Of a stretch of DNA of 64,000 bases, positions 1 through 9,718 are shown piece by piece. The stretch lies in NCBI GenBank assembly GCA_037447605.1, contig CM074805.1:883724-947723 (forward strand), written 5' to 3'. The translations under genes were made by a program, and so were the position numbers. Position 1 is the stretch's first letter. The number at the start of each line of letters is the position of its first letter. The notes under the pieces were generated by a model. That model searched no databases. It was not told the origin of the DNA and saw only the letters and a list, made by a program, of their open reading frames with translations. Source of the DNA: Zygnema circumcarinatum (Eukaryota > Streptophyta > Zygnematophyceae > Zygnematales > Zygnemataceae).

Positions 1-1762
1 CTTCTGCGTTCGACATATTTATTGTTTTTGAGTGTGGGAACTGAGAGAGAGGACTTTGAGATACCTTGAGTATGAAAGAACGCCGCTCTGTCTACGCTCG
101 TCCTGGAATTGAGACTCAGTACCCTCTGCTGCTGCCTCTTCAGCTTTCTGTAAATGGCAACATCTCTACCTTTATCCTTTTCCGTACGATAAAAACAGTT
201 GGCCACTCACCTGTTTTTTTTCGTTCCCAACAGCTGCCAACCCCAAAAAGCGTGTGACGTATGTCGTCCCCGGATTGCGATATGGCTCTCGGGCAAAAGA
301 AATCCCTTCAGTGCCTGCTACGTGATACCTGCAAACATGTTGCTCAAGATTTCACGTGTTGCCGGAAACACAGTGCATGCAGCTGATTGTGTTGAACGTA
401 AAAAAAAAAAAAAAAAGTTCGATTTTTTTTGGCTCAGTTGTCACGGACGGAGGCTCACCTCGATTTGATTTCTTTTCCCACCTCAGCAGTTACTGGCGTG
501 CCCACCGTTCGAGGATTTATACCTTCCGGTAAGTTCTTTGTATCCGTTCCGCTCAGGATTCCTTGAGGCCACTCATTTGTGTGTTCAGGTCAAGGTCACG
601 ATTTACAATGTTCCGTTTGTTCGAATAAAGACAACACAACAATGCGATCGTCAAGCTTTCCAGATTTCAAAGAGAGCGCCAAATCTTAAAATTGAATGCG
701 GAGTGGATATGTGAGCAAGATATCCACAATTCCCACACCAGCAGCATCATCCACCAGCTTCTCAACGTCACCTCGCCTCTGAATTCCTGTTTCTGGCAAA
801 AGGCCATTTTCATGATAAGCGGTTGGAGAAAACTTCCCTCCCAGATAAGCAACCTGCAGCCCTGCCACCCACCGGGCGCGTCGAGTCAACTTTTGCAGCA
901 TCTGCAACTTTTGCGCTTTCCCTTCAATACAGAACTTTTAGCCATGCCAGTGCAGCTAGACTTGAAGTAGTGAGCAACAGCCAACCTATGTCTGAAAGCC
1001 TTCAACAGCATAGAACTTGTTTACAGTCAAATGCCGAATGGCCCCTCACTCACCGCTTATCTTAACTACTCCACTCCCTCGAAGCCATCGTAAATTGGCA
1101 CAAATCGGGATCCCTGGAAGTTCCGTATCCTCTTTTCTGTCGTTTTCAGAGTTTGAAAGCTTTGCCAACAATGCTGCATCCAGAATTTCTTTGGCACCGA
1201 CGCCATAGTCACCGATGAAGAAGGTTGGGAGAGGAAGAGATTTGGACCCAGACATGTAATCTTTCAGCTCAAGGTCCTCTCCAGGTGTGGAAGAGAAGAA
1301 GGGACCAACGCATAGAAGACAATCAAACGGCCCATTAACCTTGTTGACCTGCATGTGCGCGCAACTCAGGGTTTGAAGTTATGCTTCAGGTTTTAGGGCT
1401 CAAAAACTAACTCTCCCAGTGTAGGAAACCAAACGCCTTCAAGATACGCCAAACGCCTTCCTTGACCTACAATATTTCCTTCACTTATGACAGAACACGC
1501 ATGTTGTACACCAAAAGAAAAAGGGTACTCTCACGGAACATAATACATCACATTCGTAGAAAGCAGATGAATGCTTCAGAACCTCATCCTCGAAAGGTCC
1601 CTTTGCCCCCTGACATGATTCCGCCCCGTGCCCTGTACCCTACTGATGCAGGGGAGGGCGGGAGCCTCTCACGGACGCAACGCGCTTGCAGAGCTGATGC
1701 AGGCGGCCCTCCACATCGCCGCAGAGCAGGACACGTGGCGACGCATTTCCCCCAGACGCCAT
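1..1762 (-). CDS. CWF19L1: CWF19-like protein 1 homologue, 5' part (runs off the left edge)
   Basis: The reading model is seven exons: 1762-1673, 1348-1054, 861-711, 539-459, 328-211, 147-65 and 3-1, the last continuing outside the window. Frames join through every junction. The protein starts MASGG and carries the N-terminal CWF19L1/Drn1 signature: VLLCGDVEGRLHQL, NGPFDCLLCVGPFF, PTFFIGDYGV, LRWLRGSG, then AREPY and TRFLGLAAVGNEKK. In this family the N-terminal half is a metallophosphoesterase-like fold and the C-terminal half has CwfJ domains; yeast Drn1 works with the lariat-debranching enzyme in spliceosome turnover. The C-terminal CwfJ half is not in the window. Most introns are GT-AG, but the one between 711 and 539 has no GT donor and fits AT-AC. 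A telo-box lies about 75 bp upstream of the ATG. Identity is from remembered family motifs; I am confident of the family and less so of each splice site. Confidence 0.85.
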
Positions 1763-2525
1763 GGCTGTAGGCTTTGAGAACCCCCGGCTTCGTGACTCCG
1801 CCTTATATTGCGAGCTGGAGCTCCTTTCAAATTCTAGGGTTTGCCGCCGCCGCTCTATGATGCTAGAAGTTCTGTGAAGGGGAAAGGCTCACATGTGCGG
1901 CAAATTTCCTGTTTAATTCCCAGTCTCACGGTGAAGGGAACTGTGTGCATGTGACGGCCATCATCCTCGCCGCAGAAGCAGATTGGGGTTGCGTGGCCGA
2001 CGTGGCGTCGTCGTGTACGACGACCGATGGGTTCCATGAGACCGTTTCCGCCAACGTGGCGCAGACGTGGCTGCCACGTGGTACCGAGGCACAGTTCCAC
2101 AGAACACTAACTTCCTGCAGCGCGCCGCCTGCCGTCGATTTCGCTTCGCACGCTCAATGTGCGGTCACGATGCGACGACTGAATCGGTTGTCCGACGTGG
2201 CGCCTATGTGGCGCCTACGTGGTGCCTACGTGGAGTCCTCGCGAGTTCGGGCTCTATGCGTCCGTACACCGTAGCCCCCGCACGCTGTAGCCCCCGCCGT
2301 AACCGCAGCATGTAACCTGTAACTCGAGCGTACGCGTAGCCGTAGCCGTAGCCGGTAGCCGCCGCGCTTCGGGCTGCACCGGAGCGGCCCGCGGCCAAGG
2401 GAAGCCTCGCACGCGACCGCCCATGTTCCACCCTCGCACACAGCCATGTGGTTATCAGGAGACTCGTACCAAACGCGTAAGCGTAGGCGTTGTTGTGCCT
2501 CGGCGTAGCTTTCCACCTCCTTTCC
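1763..2525 (-). promoter_or_regulatory. Upstream region of the CWF19-like gene with telo-box and ACGTGG cluster
   Basis: No coding exon is seen. Reading the minus strand towards the gene there is an AAACCCTA telo-box at 1842-1835 and a TATAAG string near 1808-1803. Between about 1998 and 2235 the plus strand repeats ACGTGG or ACGTGGC at least seven times, some as CACGTGG (G-box/ABRE core type). At 2250-2365 the motif GTAGCC is repeated, together with CGTAC strings. Telo-boxes are known in plant promoters of genes for translation and RNA processing; that the cluster acts as a promoter is my inference from its position. Confidence 0.5.
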
Positions 2526-3573
2526 ACGTACTTTTCATGGCTTCGGCATCATGAGCTCAATGCCACTTCCATTACCAATCGCTCTTAGCTCCTCTGCGTT
2601 TTGCGATTCTTTGGTCGTGTCCACACACATGTCATTCATTTCCCAAAGGCACAAAAGTCATGAAAAGGGAATCATGCAATATTCATTGTCTAACATGTGT
2701 TACGTTTGAGTTTGGTTGTGTGGTTGCGGTTGTTCACGTCTACTTGTGTGTGGTCATATTTGGTTGCGTATGTTTGCGTGTGATTGTGTATGCATGTGTT
2801 TAGTTGTGTTCTTTCGCTTTATATGTATTTTGTGTGTTTGTTCGCATACGGATGCGCGAGGTTGTGATTGATTGCATGGTTTTGCATAAGATTGCACCTG
2901 TCTGGTTTTGTATGTGTTTGTTTGTGCTTCGCTGTGTTCGTTTGCCTTTGGTTGTGTCGGGTTGCGCGGTTTTTTTTTTTGGATTGTGTTTGTTGCGATT
3001 GGTTCCGTGAGGCTGTGTTTCTTTGCCTTTTGCCTGCTGTGGTTGCTGCTGCTCGTCCCCCCCCCCCCCCCCCTCCCCACTATCTCTCGCTCTATTTATG
3101 TGACTATCGGCGAAAAGAAAAATTTGGTCTCTCACGCAGACGCCCATGTTTTACCAGCAAGTGATGGCGAGATAGGACCATGGACAGTGGTTCCCAGTTA
3201 TGCAATGCCAAGGAATGTAACAAAGAGGGAGGAAGTAGTAAATGCTGAAAGAAAGGGAAAGGGGGAAGGAGAGGGAGGTAGAGGTGGGTGGGGGAAGGCA
3301 CTCTTCCTGAGCCTGGCCCAGGGTCCACTTTCTCTCTCGAGTCGCCTCCCTCTCTCCCTTCCTCCCTCCCTCCTTCCCTCCCTCCCTCCCTCCCTCTCCC
3401 TCCCTCCATCCTTTCCATCCCTCCCTCTCCCTCTATCCTTTCTCTGCTTCCCTCCCTCTCCGTTGCTCTAAGCGTTTGAAATTCTCACAAACGACCCCAG
3501 CATATGTCTTGAGGTTTGACATGGCCTTTCATCCAGAGCCCATCCTTTTATTTACAAAGTCGGCCATTTCTCA
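2526..3573. repeat. Low-complexity stretch, G/T-rich then C/T-rich
   Basis: No gene is supported here. About 2700-3050 is strongly G/T-biased on the plus strand, made of degenerate TTTGTGTG-like units. A C-run follows at about 3058-3073, and 3330-3470 is built from TCCC units. Open frames here are low-complexity Phe/Val/Cys or Leu/Pro/Ser strings and are not credible proteins. 3480-3573 is plain sequence downstream of the gene that ends at 3574. Confidence 0.7.
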
Positions 3574-3892
3574 CTAGTGGAGGCACAATTCAACCCTCAG
3601 TTCAGCTAGGGCCTTGCCCACCTCCGGGGTGTCCAATTCTAATTTCAGAACTACGTACGGTCCCGTACTGAGTACGATGCAGTCCTGCAACTGCCCCGAA
3701 TCGTCGTCTGGCACGGCCACGCACGCCTGCACAAGAGTGTAAAAGGGAAAACATTCAGTCGTTTGTATTTAAATTACGCACACTTGCATGACGACTCCGA
3801 CCTTCCGTTTGCTCGACAACTGGAGCGACGCGATAGAGAGGCGGTGAGTGGAATAATTTCCCCCAATTTTTAGCGGAATGCGCGCACCAGCG
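3574..3892 (-). CDS. Terminal exons of an unrecognised gene
   Basis: The last exon, 3726-3574, starts after a good acceptor (TCTTGTGCAG), is 51 codons long, and ends in TAG. It encodes a dense, non-repetitive sequence containing PDDDSGQLQDCIVLSTGP and LKLELDTPEVGKALAEL. The exon before it ends at 3784 with donor CAA/GTGTGC and contains LSSKRKVGVVMQ. It could start at 3819 or, in the same frame, at 3892. The two join in phase 0. The composition looks like a soluble domain made of beta strands and a helix. I do not recognise the family. Upstream exons should lie beyond the N gap at 4074-4083, but I could not find them with confidence. Confidence 0.5.
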
Positions 3893-4073
3893 CTGCCAGC
3901 CGACGCTCATGTCTTGGGGGGATGGCAGACCGCCCGACAGCGTCCTGGGGTCGGCTCTCCTCTCCTGCCTCTCTCCCTCCCCTCCCCGTCCCTTTGTCGT
4001 CCGCCGTACAGATTGAGTCGGGCGGCAGCAATTGCGATGTCGTGTACGGGATGTACGGCAGGTGTTTTGCTGT

Positions 4074-4083
4074 NNNNNNNNNN
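4074..4083. other. Assembly gap (10 N) before an A-run
   Basis: Ten N are followed directly by a homopolymer of about 23 A. The gap probably reflects sequencing failure at this tract; its real length is unknown. Any frame reading across it should not be trusted. Confidence 0.95.
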
Positions 4084-4970
4084 AAAAAAAAAAAAAAAAA
4101 AAAAAAACAAATTTGAAAGAAGCGAAACTGTCCTCAAAGCCGCCTTTGCAAGGGGGCGCTCTCATGGCAAGTGACGACAGAGTCTTCTTAGACGTTATTC
4201 ATTTTCGGTGATCTTTCCCAAGAGAGCATTGTTGGAGAAGGCGAGGCCGGAAAAAAGACTCCTCGTTTTTTTTGAAGGAGGGAAGAAAAGCTCGTCATAT
4301 GCTCCCGAAAAAACGAATCCTGACGAACAGCAACTGCTAAGGGACAACAACGTGAGCACCAAAGCAACATTAAATACTGCGAACCCTCCAGCTTTTAAAA
4401 AGATGAATAGACGGACAGGAAGGGCTTAATGATGTATGGTACAAAAATGTAACGGCCGTATCACTGCTAGCTGGGACCGGATGGTTAAGTGAAGCCAACA
4501 CGGAACACCCTTCATTGAGAGAACTCACTATTTACAGCACTCTGCTCCACATCACCACATTTCCAGGACGAACTAAACACATGCCTGGCCATTGGCGGGC
4601 CTGAGCCACAACACCTAGAAGATCTTGTTCCCTTTACGGTTTAATGTGAGATAGTCTGTCTCTGATTAAGGGGGTAGAAAGGCCTGCTTACCTCATTCAC
4701 AGCATCAGAAGAAGAGAGCGAAGCAGATCACCATGACGCCAATTAGCGGAAAGCCACACAAGAGATATCCCCAAAACAGTACTGCAGAAGCTTCACTAGC
4801 CCCCACACCGTGAAGCTGCGCCATAGTTCCTGTATTTCCCAGCAAACACATCCATTAACTCCATCCCCTGCGTGCGCTTTGATATCATCGTCTCAGTAAT
4901 AGGCCCTACCTCTAATACCTTCTCCAAAAAAGAAAGAAAAAAAAAAAAGAAAGGTTTCAGATGATAATAC
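4084..4970 (-). other. Unassigned stretch with one possible membrane-segment exon
   Basis: There is no complete gene. On the minus strand, 4811-4705 reads after a possible acceptor (GGCGCAG) into a frame with ASAVLFWGYLLCG and LIGVMVICFALFF followed by TGA, which looks like one transmembrane helix at a protein C-terminus. A second open piece at about 4370-4188 contains EHMTSFSSLLQKK. Neither could be linked in frame to an exon with known homology, and both may be chance or 3' untranslated sequence. Confidence 0.25.
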
Positions 4971-7900
4971 TCACTTCCCCTTATCATACTCAGGCAATTG
5001 ACCAGAGAGATAATTGTTGGCCATACCCACCTTCAGAGGAGCTCTTGTGGTTTGTACACGCGAGCCAAAGAGGAGTGTGGCCCTACTCTACAGGCAAGGC
5101 GAGGCGAGGCTCTCCCACCAACACGTGGGCCGCCGCCGAAATCTGAACTGCTGTCACCACCAAACCAAATATAAGCTTGTTTTAAAGTCAAGCAATATGA
5201 CTTCATAAAACTGAACACGGATTGAGATAGAAAAGAACCCTAACAAACCCTAAAAGCAGATTTTTTCATGTCAGGGAGGTATGAAGGGATGCAAGTTGCA
5301 GGGAGGAAGGGAGAAGAAGAACAATCACCAAGTTGATGAAGAAAAAGAAAAATATAAAATGCATGGGGAGAAAAGTGGGCAAAGAAGCTTACTTTAACAA
5401 TGGCGGCCTTCTCCAAGAAGCGCTGCAAATCTCTACCGCATGTAGTTGGACATTCTAATTTACTTTTATTTCCTTTTCCTTTTCTCTGCTATACTATAGC
5501 CACACATCATTCTTTTGTACTTTACAGCCTTCTCCAAAAAGTCTTTTGCTCGATCAGGTTCTTTTCCAACAATCCCCAATGCTTCACGAGCATGTCCACT
5601 GTTCCCCCTTTTAACAACATCCCACCCTTTTAAAGCCCGGACCAAACCATCAATGGTTTTTGGACTGACAGCCTTCATCATTGAAGAGACATTCGCCACT
5701 GCCGTTTTCTCGTCTTCACCACCCTCATCCATCCTCCATATAATTTCTATGACAATAGGATACATTCGATTCCACCAAGCATTTTTCCGATTATTTTCTC
5801 CTTGTCGTCCACCACTGTACCAACGCGTCACACCAAAAAATGCCATCAATTCGATGATGGGCTTTTTTCCTTCTGGCCCGACAATCCAGAACTCCTTCCA
5901 CAAGCTAAGTACATCTGTGTGCATGCTGACTAAATATCTATCTAACTGTTTCCCAACATGCACTCTAAGTCCCTGACCGTCTTTAGCCCCTGGCCCCATG
6001 GCTGGCCCCATGGCTGGCCCCATGGCTGGCCCCATTCCTGGCCCCATTCCTGGCCCCATTCCTGGCCCCATTCCTGGCCCCATTCCTGGCCCCATTCCTG
6101 GCCCCATTCCTGGCCCCATTCCTGGCTCTATGCCTGGCCCCATTCCTGGCCTGCCTCTCTGACTGCCTTGGCCCCAACCGTTTCTTTCCTCGTCCATGCT
6201 TGGCCCCGTGCCTCCTTGCATGTCTTGGCCCCTGCCTTCTCTGCCCACATCTGTCCTTTCCTGCATGCCGCCTTGCAAGTACTCCCCTCTACCTTCGCTT
6301 CCCAGCTCTGACCTTTGGTCCATGCCATCACCCCGGCTTTGTCGTCCCACTTGTGTCTGGTGTTCATTGCTCCCCTGCAAATATTGCTCTTTGCCCATAA
6401 ATCAACAAAAAAGTTGACACTTGAAAACTATACAACTAGTGTGAAAAGTAGGACTGTAATGAGGATATCAATACAATTTTGTTTGATACACTAGAGAGAT
6501 GAGAGTGATGAGAGTGATGCAGCATGGTTTTACTCACCATAGTTCGAGTCCATGACTGAGATTGTGTTGTCTTAGCTTGGATCCTGTCAAAGGCCTCCTT
6601 CTTCCTCCCCCCCTCGATCCTGGCCGCTCTCGCAAAATTGAGAACTTCTTCACTGAAATAACAACCTCAAGACAGGCGACGTCCGCCTCACCCCGTTAAT
6701 GAAGCCCCCTTCCTCCTTCTTACTCTCCGCCTCCACCTCCAATCCGCCCACAGCAACAGCATCACCAACAGCAGCAACACAACAAAAGCAAAAAAAGAAG
6801 CAGTCGCAGCAGAAAACATAGCAGCAGTAGCAACAGCAGCTGTAGCAGTGTTTTCTCAACAATAGCAAAAACAGCTGAAACAGGAGCAGCAGCAGCAGAA
6901 GCAGAGAAAGGAGCACTAAAAGCAGCAAGTGCAAAAGGGCCAGCAACAAAAAAAGCAGTAACAACCTTGAAAGGAAGACCATACCCATTGCTCACCGTTG
7001 GAAGAATGGATGATTCGCGAACAATGGAATTTGTGGAGCGAACGATGCATCTTGCAATAAAACACATGCAAAATAACGCAGCATGTCCACAAAGCCTCCA
7101 GCTGAAAGATTCCGGGACTTAAAAGGCACTCCACGAGTAACCTACACATAAAAACACATAACGTTAACCCTTTCCCCTCCTCTCAATCTCTTTCACACCC
7201 TTTCTCTGTCTTCCAGCCAAAAGATCCATGCAGTATGACATATTACCTGCTGTACAGTAGCTTCAAGGTCGGGAAGAAATGGGAAAACCATATTCACAAG
7301 CGCTTCATTTGGTTTAAGACAAGAACGCTCCAAAAAATAATCATCGCCTTCCTTTTTGAATCCTGCAAGCACCCTACAGACGGGAGGGACAATCGAAGAA
7401 AGGTAATTGATTGCAAGGGATTTATTTGAAGCTTGGCCCCACCTCCCTGCCACCTGGATTTGATCAAACCCACAAGAGTGCGCGAAACATTCCCTTGCTG
7501 CCGCGCCACGGAATATGTGCAAGGTTCCTGAACAACGGAGATCTAAGTGCTCAATGATTTTTTTCATGAACTTTGATTGTGCTTCACGACACATTTCAAC
7601 CTCAGTGGAGTCTTTGGATGGAAACAATAAGGTTTTGTACCTGCAAATCAACAAACAAACGTGTCAATAAAAACAATACATTTGTGCAAAAATATAAAAC
7701 AAAATACACAAATAATAGTTGATTGGATAAGTTTAGACTCACCAAAGGTAGTTGCTCCGAAGATCTGGAGGAGGTTCTTCTGATACAATGAACCTGTGGA
7801 ACAAATATCGTGATATCCATCCATGACTGCAAAATTCCGGATCTGAATGTCTAAAGGAAGCCCCATATTGGACTGCTCCTCCCGAGTTCTTTTTCCCCCC

Positions 7901-9718
7901 ACGTGACACCACACCTAGGACAGTACATTCAGATGGGCCAATAGCTGTTGTAGCCATATCATCAATAAATAGATCGACCAACCGAATTGATCTTTGGTCA
8001 TCTCCTCAAAGCATCATTGCTTTTGCTGTAGCTACCATACTACCATACTTTAAATATGTTTCGTTGTTGAATGACCCCATATACCTTAATTAACTTTTGA
8101 AAGTCTGAAAGCGCTAGTTTATACTTAACAGTCCCTCGTTTAGGATCAATGAACATCTAATGAACACAAAAACTAAAAGAAAGACATTTAGAGGGAGGAG
8201 GAGGAGGAGGGAGGGAAGCAAGTAAGGAGGGAGAGAAGGAGAGATCGGGCAGCAAAGAGGGAAAGAGAGAAAGCAGCAAACAACAAGCAGAATGCAGAAT
8301 GCAGAATGCAGAATGCAGAATGCAGAATGCAGAATGCAGCATGCAGAATGCAGAATGCAAAATGCAGAATGCAGAATGCAGAATGCAGAATGCAAAATGC
8401 AGAATGCAGAATGCAGAATGCAGAATGCAGAATGCAGAATGCAGAATGCAGAATGCAGAATGCAGAATGCAGAATGCAGAATGCAGAATGCAGAATGCAG
8501 AATGCAGAATGCAGAATGCAGAATGCAGAATGAATGCAGAATGCAGAATGCAGAATGCAGAATGCAGAATGCAGAATGCAGAATGCAGAATGCAGAATGC
8601 AGAATGCAGAATGCAGAATGCAGAATGCAGAATGCAGAATGCAGAATGCAGAATGCAGAATGCAGAATGCAGAATGCAGAATGCAGAATGCAGAATGCAG
8701 AATGCAGAATGCAGAATGCAGAAAGTAGAAAGCCAAAAGCATACCTTGGCTTTATAGGCATGTCGCGTCTTTGTTCCTCTTCATCTTCGATTGTCGTTTC
8801 CGCTGCAAATATTGTCCTTTCAAGCTCTTCATCTCCTATAATACATCTATTCTTCTTCACTAGATAAGAGGCATCATCAAATACGCTCCACGCTTCGTCT
8901 TCTGGACTCAACCCTAGATGATGAGGATAGAGATGAGGAATTCTTGGATCCATTTCTGCAATAGAAGAAAGAGGTAAGTAAACCACGCTGCATAAATGGA
9001 TGGATAGAAAAAAAGATGGAGAATGCAGAATGCAAAATGCTGAATGCTGAATGCTGAATGCTGAATGCAGAATGCAGAATGCAGAATGCAGAATGCAGAA
9101 TGCAGAATGCAGAAAGCAGAATGCAGAATGCAGAATGCAGAATGCAGAATGCAGAATGCAGAATGCAGAATGCAGAGCAGAAGCAGAATGCAGAATGCAG
9201 AATGCAGAATAGAATACAGAATGCAGAATGCAGAATGCAGAATGCAGAATGCAGAATGCAGAATGCAGAATGCAGAATGCAGAATGCAGAATACAGAATG
9301 CAGAATGCAGAATGCAGAATCCAGAAAGCAAAATGCAGAATGCAGAATGCAGAATGCAAGATGCAGAATGCAGAATGCAGAATGCAAAAAGCAGAAAGCA
9401 GAAAGCAGAATGCAGAAAGCAAAAGCAAAAAGCAGAAAGTAGAAAGCAAAAAGCAGAAAGCACAGAGCAGAAAGCAGAAAGTGAAAAGCAGAAAGCCAAT
9501 AGCATACCTTGGCTTTATAGGCATGTCGCGTCTTTGTTCCTCTTCATCTTCAATTGTCGTTTCCGCTGCAAATATTGTCCTTTTAAGCTCTTCATCTCCT
9601 ATAATACATCCATTCTTCTTCACTAGATAAGAGGCATCATCAAATACGCTCCACGCTTCGTCTTCTGGACTCAACCCTAGATGATGAGGATAGAGATGAG
9701 GAATTCTTGGATCCATTT
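4971..9718 (-). CDS. Crypton-type tyrosine recombinase gene (Ndc10-like core plus GCR1_C-like domain)
   Basis: Clear exons on the minus strand are: about 8000-7743, 7640-7247, 7141-6996, 6652-6538, 6374-5526, 5422-5393 and 5087-4971 (TGA), and all seven join in frame. The first contains LVDLFIDDMATT and FRHSDPEFC...WISRYLFHRF, the pattern of Ndc10/CBF3-like Crypton proteins. The next carries HIFRGAAARECF, then AGRWG and AINYL: H-x-x-R, W and Tyr spaced as in tyrosine recombinases. Exon 6374-5526 holds a Gly-Pro-Gly-Met repeat, then LWKEFWIVGPEGKKPI and later WWNRMYP, resembling the GCR1_C DNA-binding domain that follows the recombinase in Cryptons. Candidate first exons are 9718-9508 and its copy 8955-8745 (both MDPRIPHLYPHHLGL); how they join the core, perhaps through a small exon near 8153-8089, is unresolved. 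The gene could be an active element or a domesticated host gene; intact frames and many introns favour the second. Confidence 0.7.
5994..6129. repeat. 12-bp coding minisatellite (Gly-Met-Gly-Pro)
   Basis: CCTGGCCCCATT and close variants are repeated about 11 times. On the minus strand they lie in the frame of the Crypton-like gene and encode a (Gly-Pro-Gly-Met)-type repeat, with an Ala-Met-Gly-Pro variant at the low-coordinate end. Because the unit is 12 bp, copy-number change keeps the frame. Confidence 0.9.
8288..8721. repeat. 7-bp minisatellite GCAGAAT, array 1
   Basis: About 60 near-perfect copies of GCAGAAT, with rare variants such as GCAGCAT and GCAAAAT and one 3-bp phase break at about 8530. 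The array ends 24 bp from the splice donor side of the duplicated exon 8955-8745. Open frames across it (MQNAECR on plus, ILHSAFC on minus) exist in all frames only because 7-bp repeats without stop codons stay open. Confidence 0.95.
8745..8955 (-). CDS. Duplicate copy of the candidate first exon of the Crypton-like gene
   Basis: 211 bp, nearly identical to 9508-9718, with the same acceptor (TTCTATTGCAG) and donor (CCAAG/GTATGC). It encodes MDPRIPHLYPHHLGL, then DEAWSVFDDASYLVKKN, where the two copies differ at Arg/Gly. Reading from its ATG gives 69 codons plus 2 nt. Splicing both copies in series would break the frame, so they are best seen as alternative first coding exons. The intron flank also repeats, so the duplicated block is larger than the exon and includes part of the 7-bp array. 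Confidence 0.6.
9022..9482. repeat. 7-bp minisatellite GCAGAAT, array 2 (degenerate)
   Basis: The same unit as array 1 but with more variants (GCAGAAA, GCTGAAT, GCAAAAT) that grow more frequent towards 9380-9482. It sits in the equivalent position relative to exon copy 9508-9718 as array 1 does to copy 8745-8955, so array and exon were duplicated together. A short third array of the same unit lies at 9783-9837. Confidence 0.9.

Noticed and set aside
4796-4987. Extension of the Crypton-like gene past 4971 through the frame VLEVGPITETMISK
   Set aside because: No acceptor joins this frame in phase, whereas TGA at 4971-4973 ends the preceding exon exactly in frame.
8288-8721. CRISPR-like array
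   Set aside because: Units are 7 bp and contiguous; there are no spacers and no cas genes, and the genome is eukaryotic.
8114-9505. 463-codon minus-strand ORF made of ILHSAFC repeats, and plus-strand MQNAECR ORFs
   Set aside because: Both come from reading the 7-bp GCAGAAT arrays; a stop-free 7-bp unit is open in all frames. The only real-looking parts are the two 211-bp exons embedded in it.
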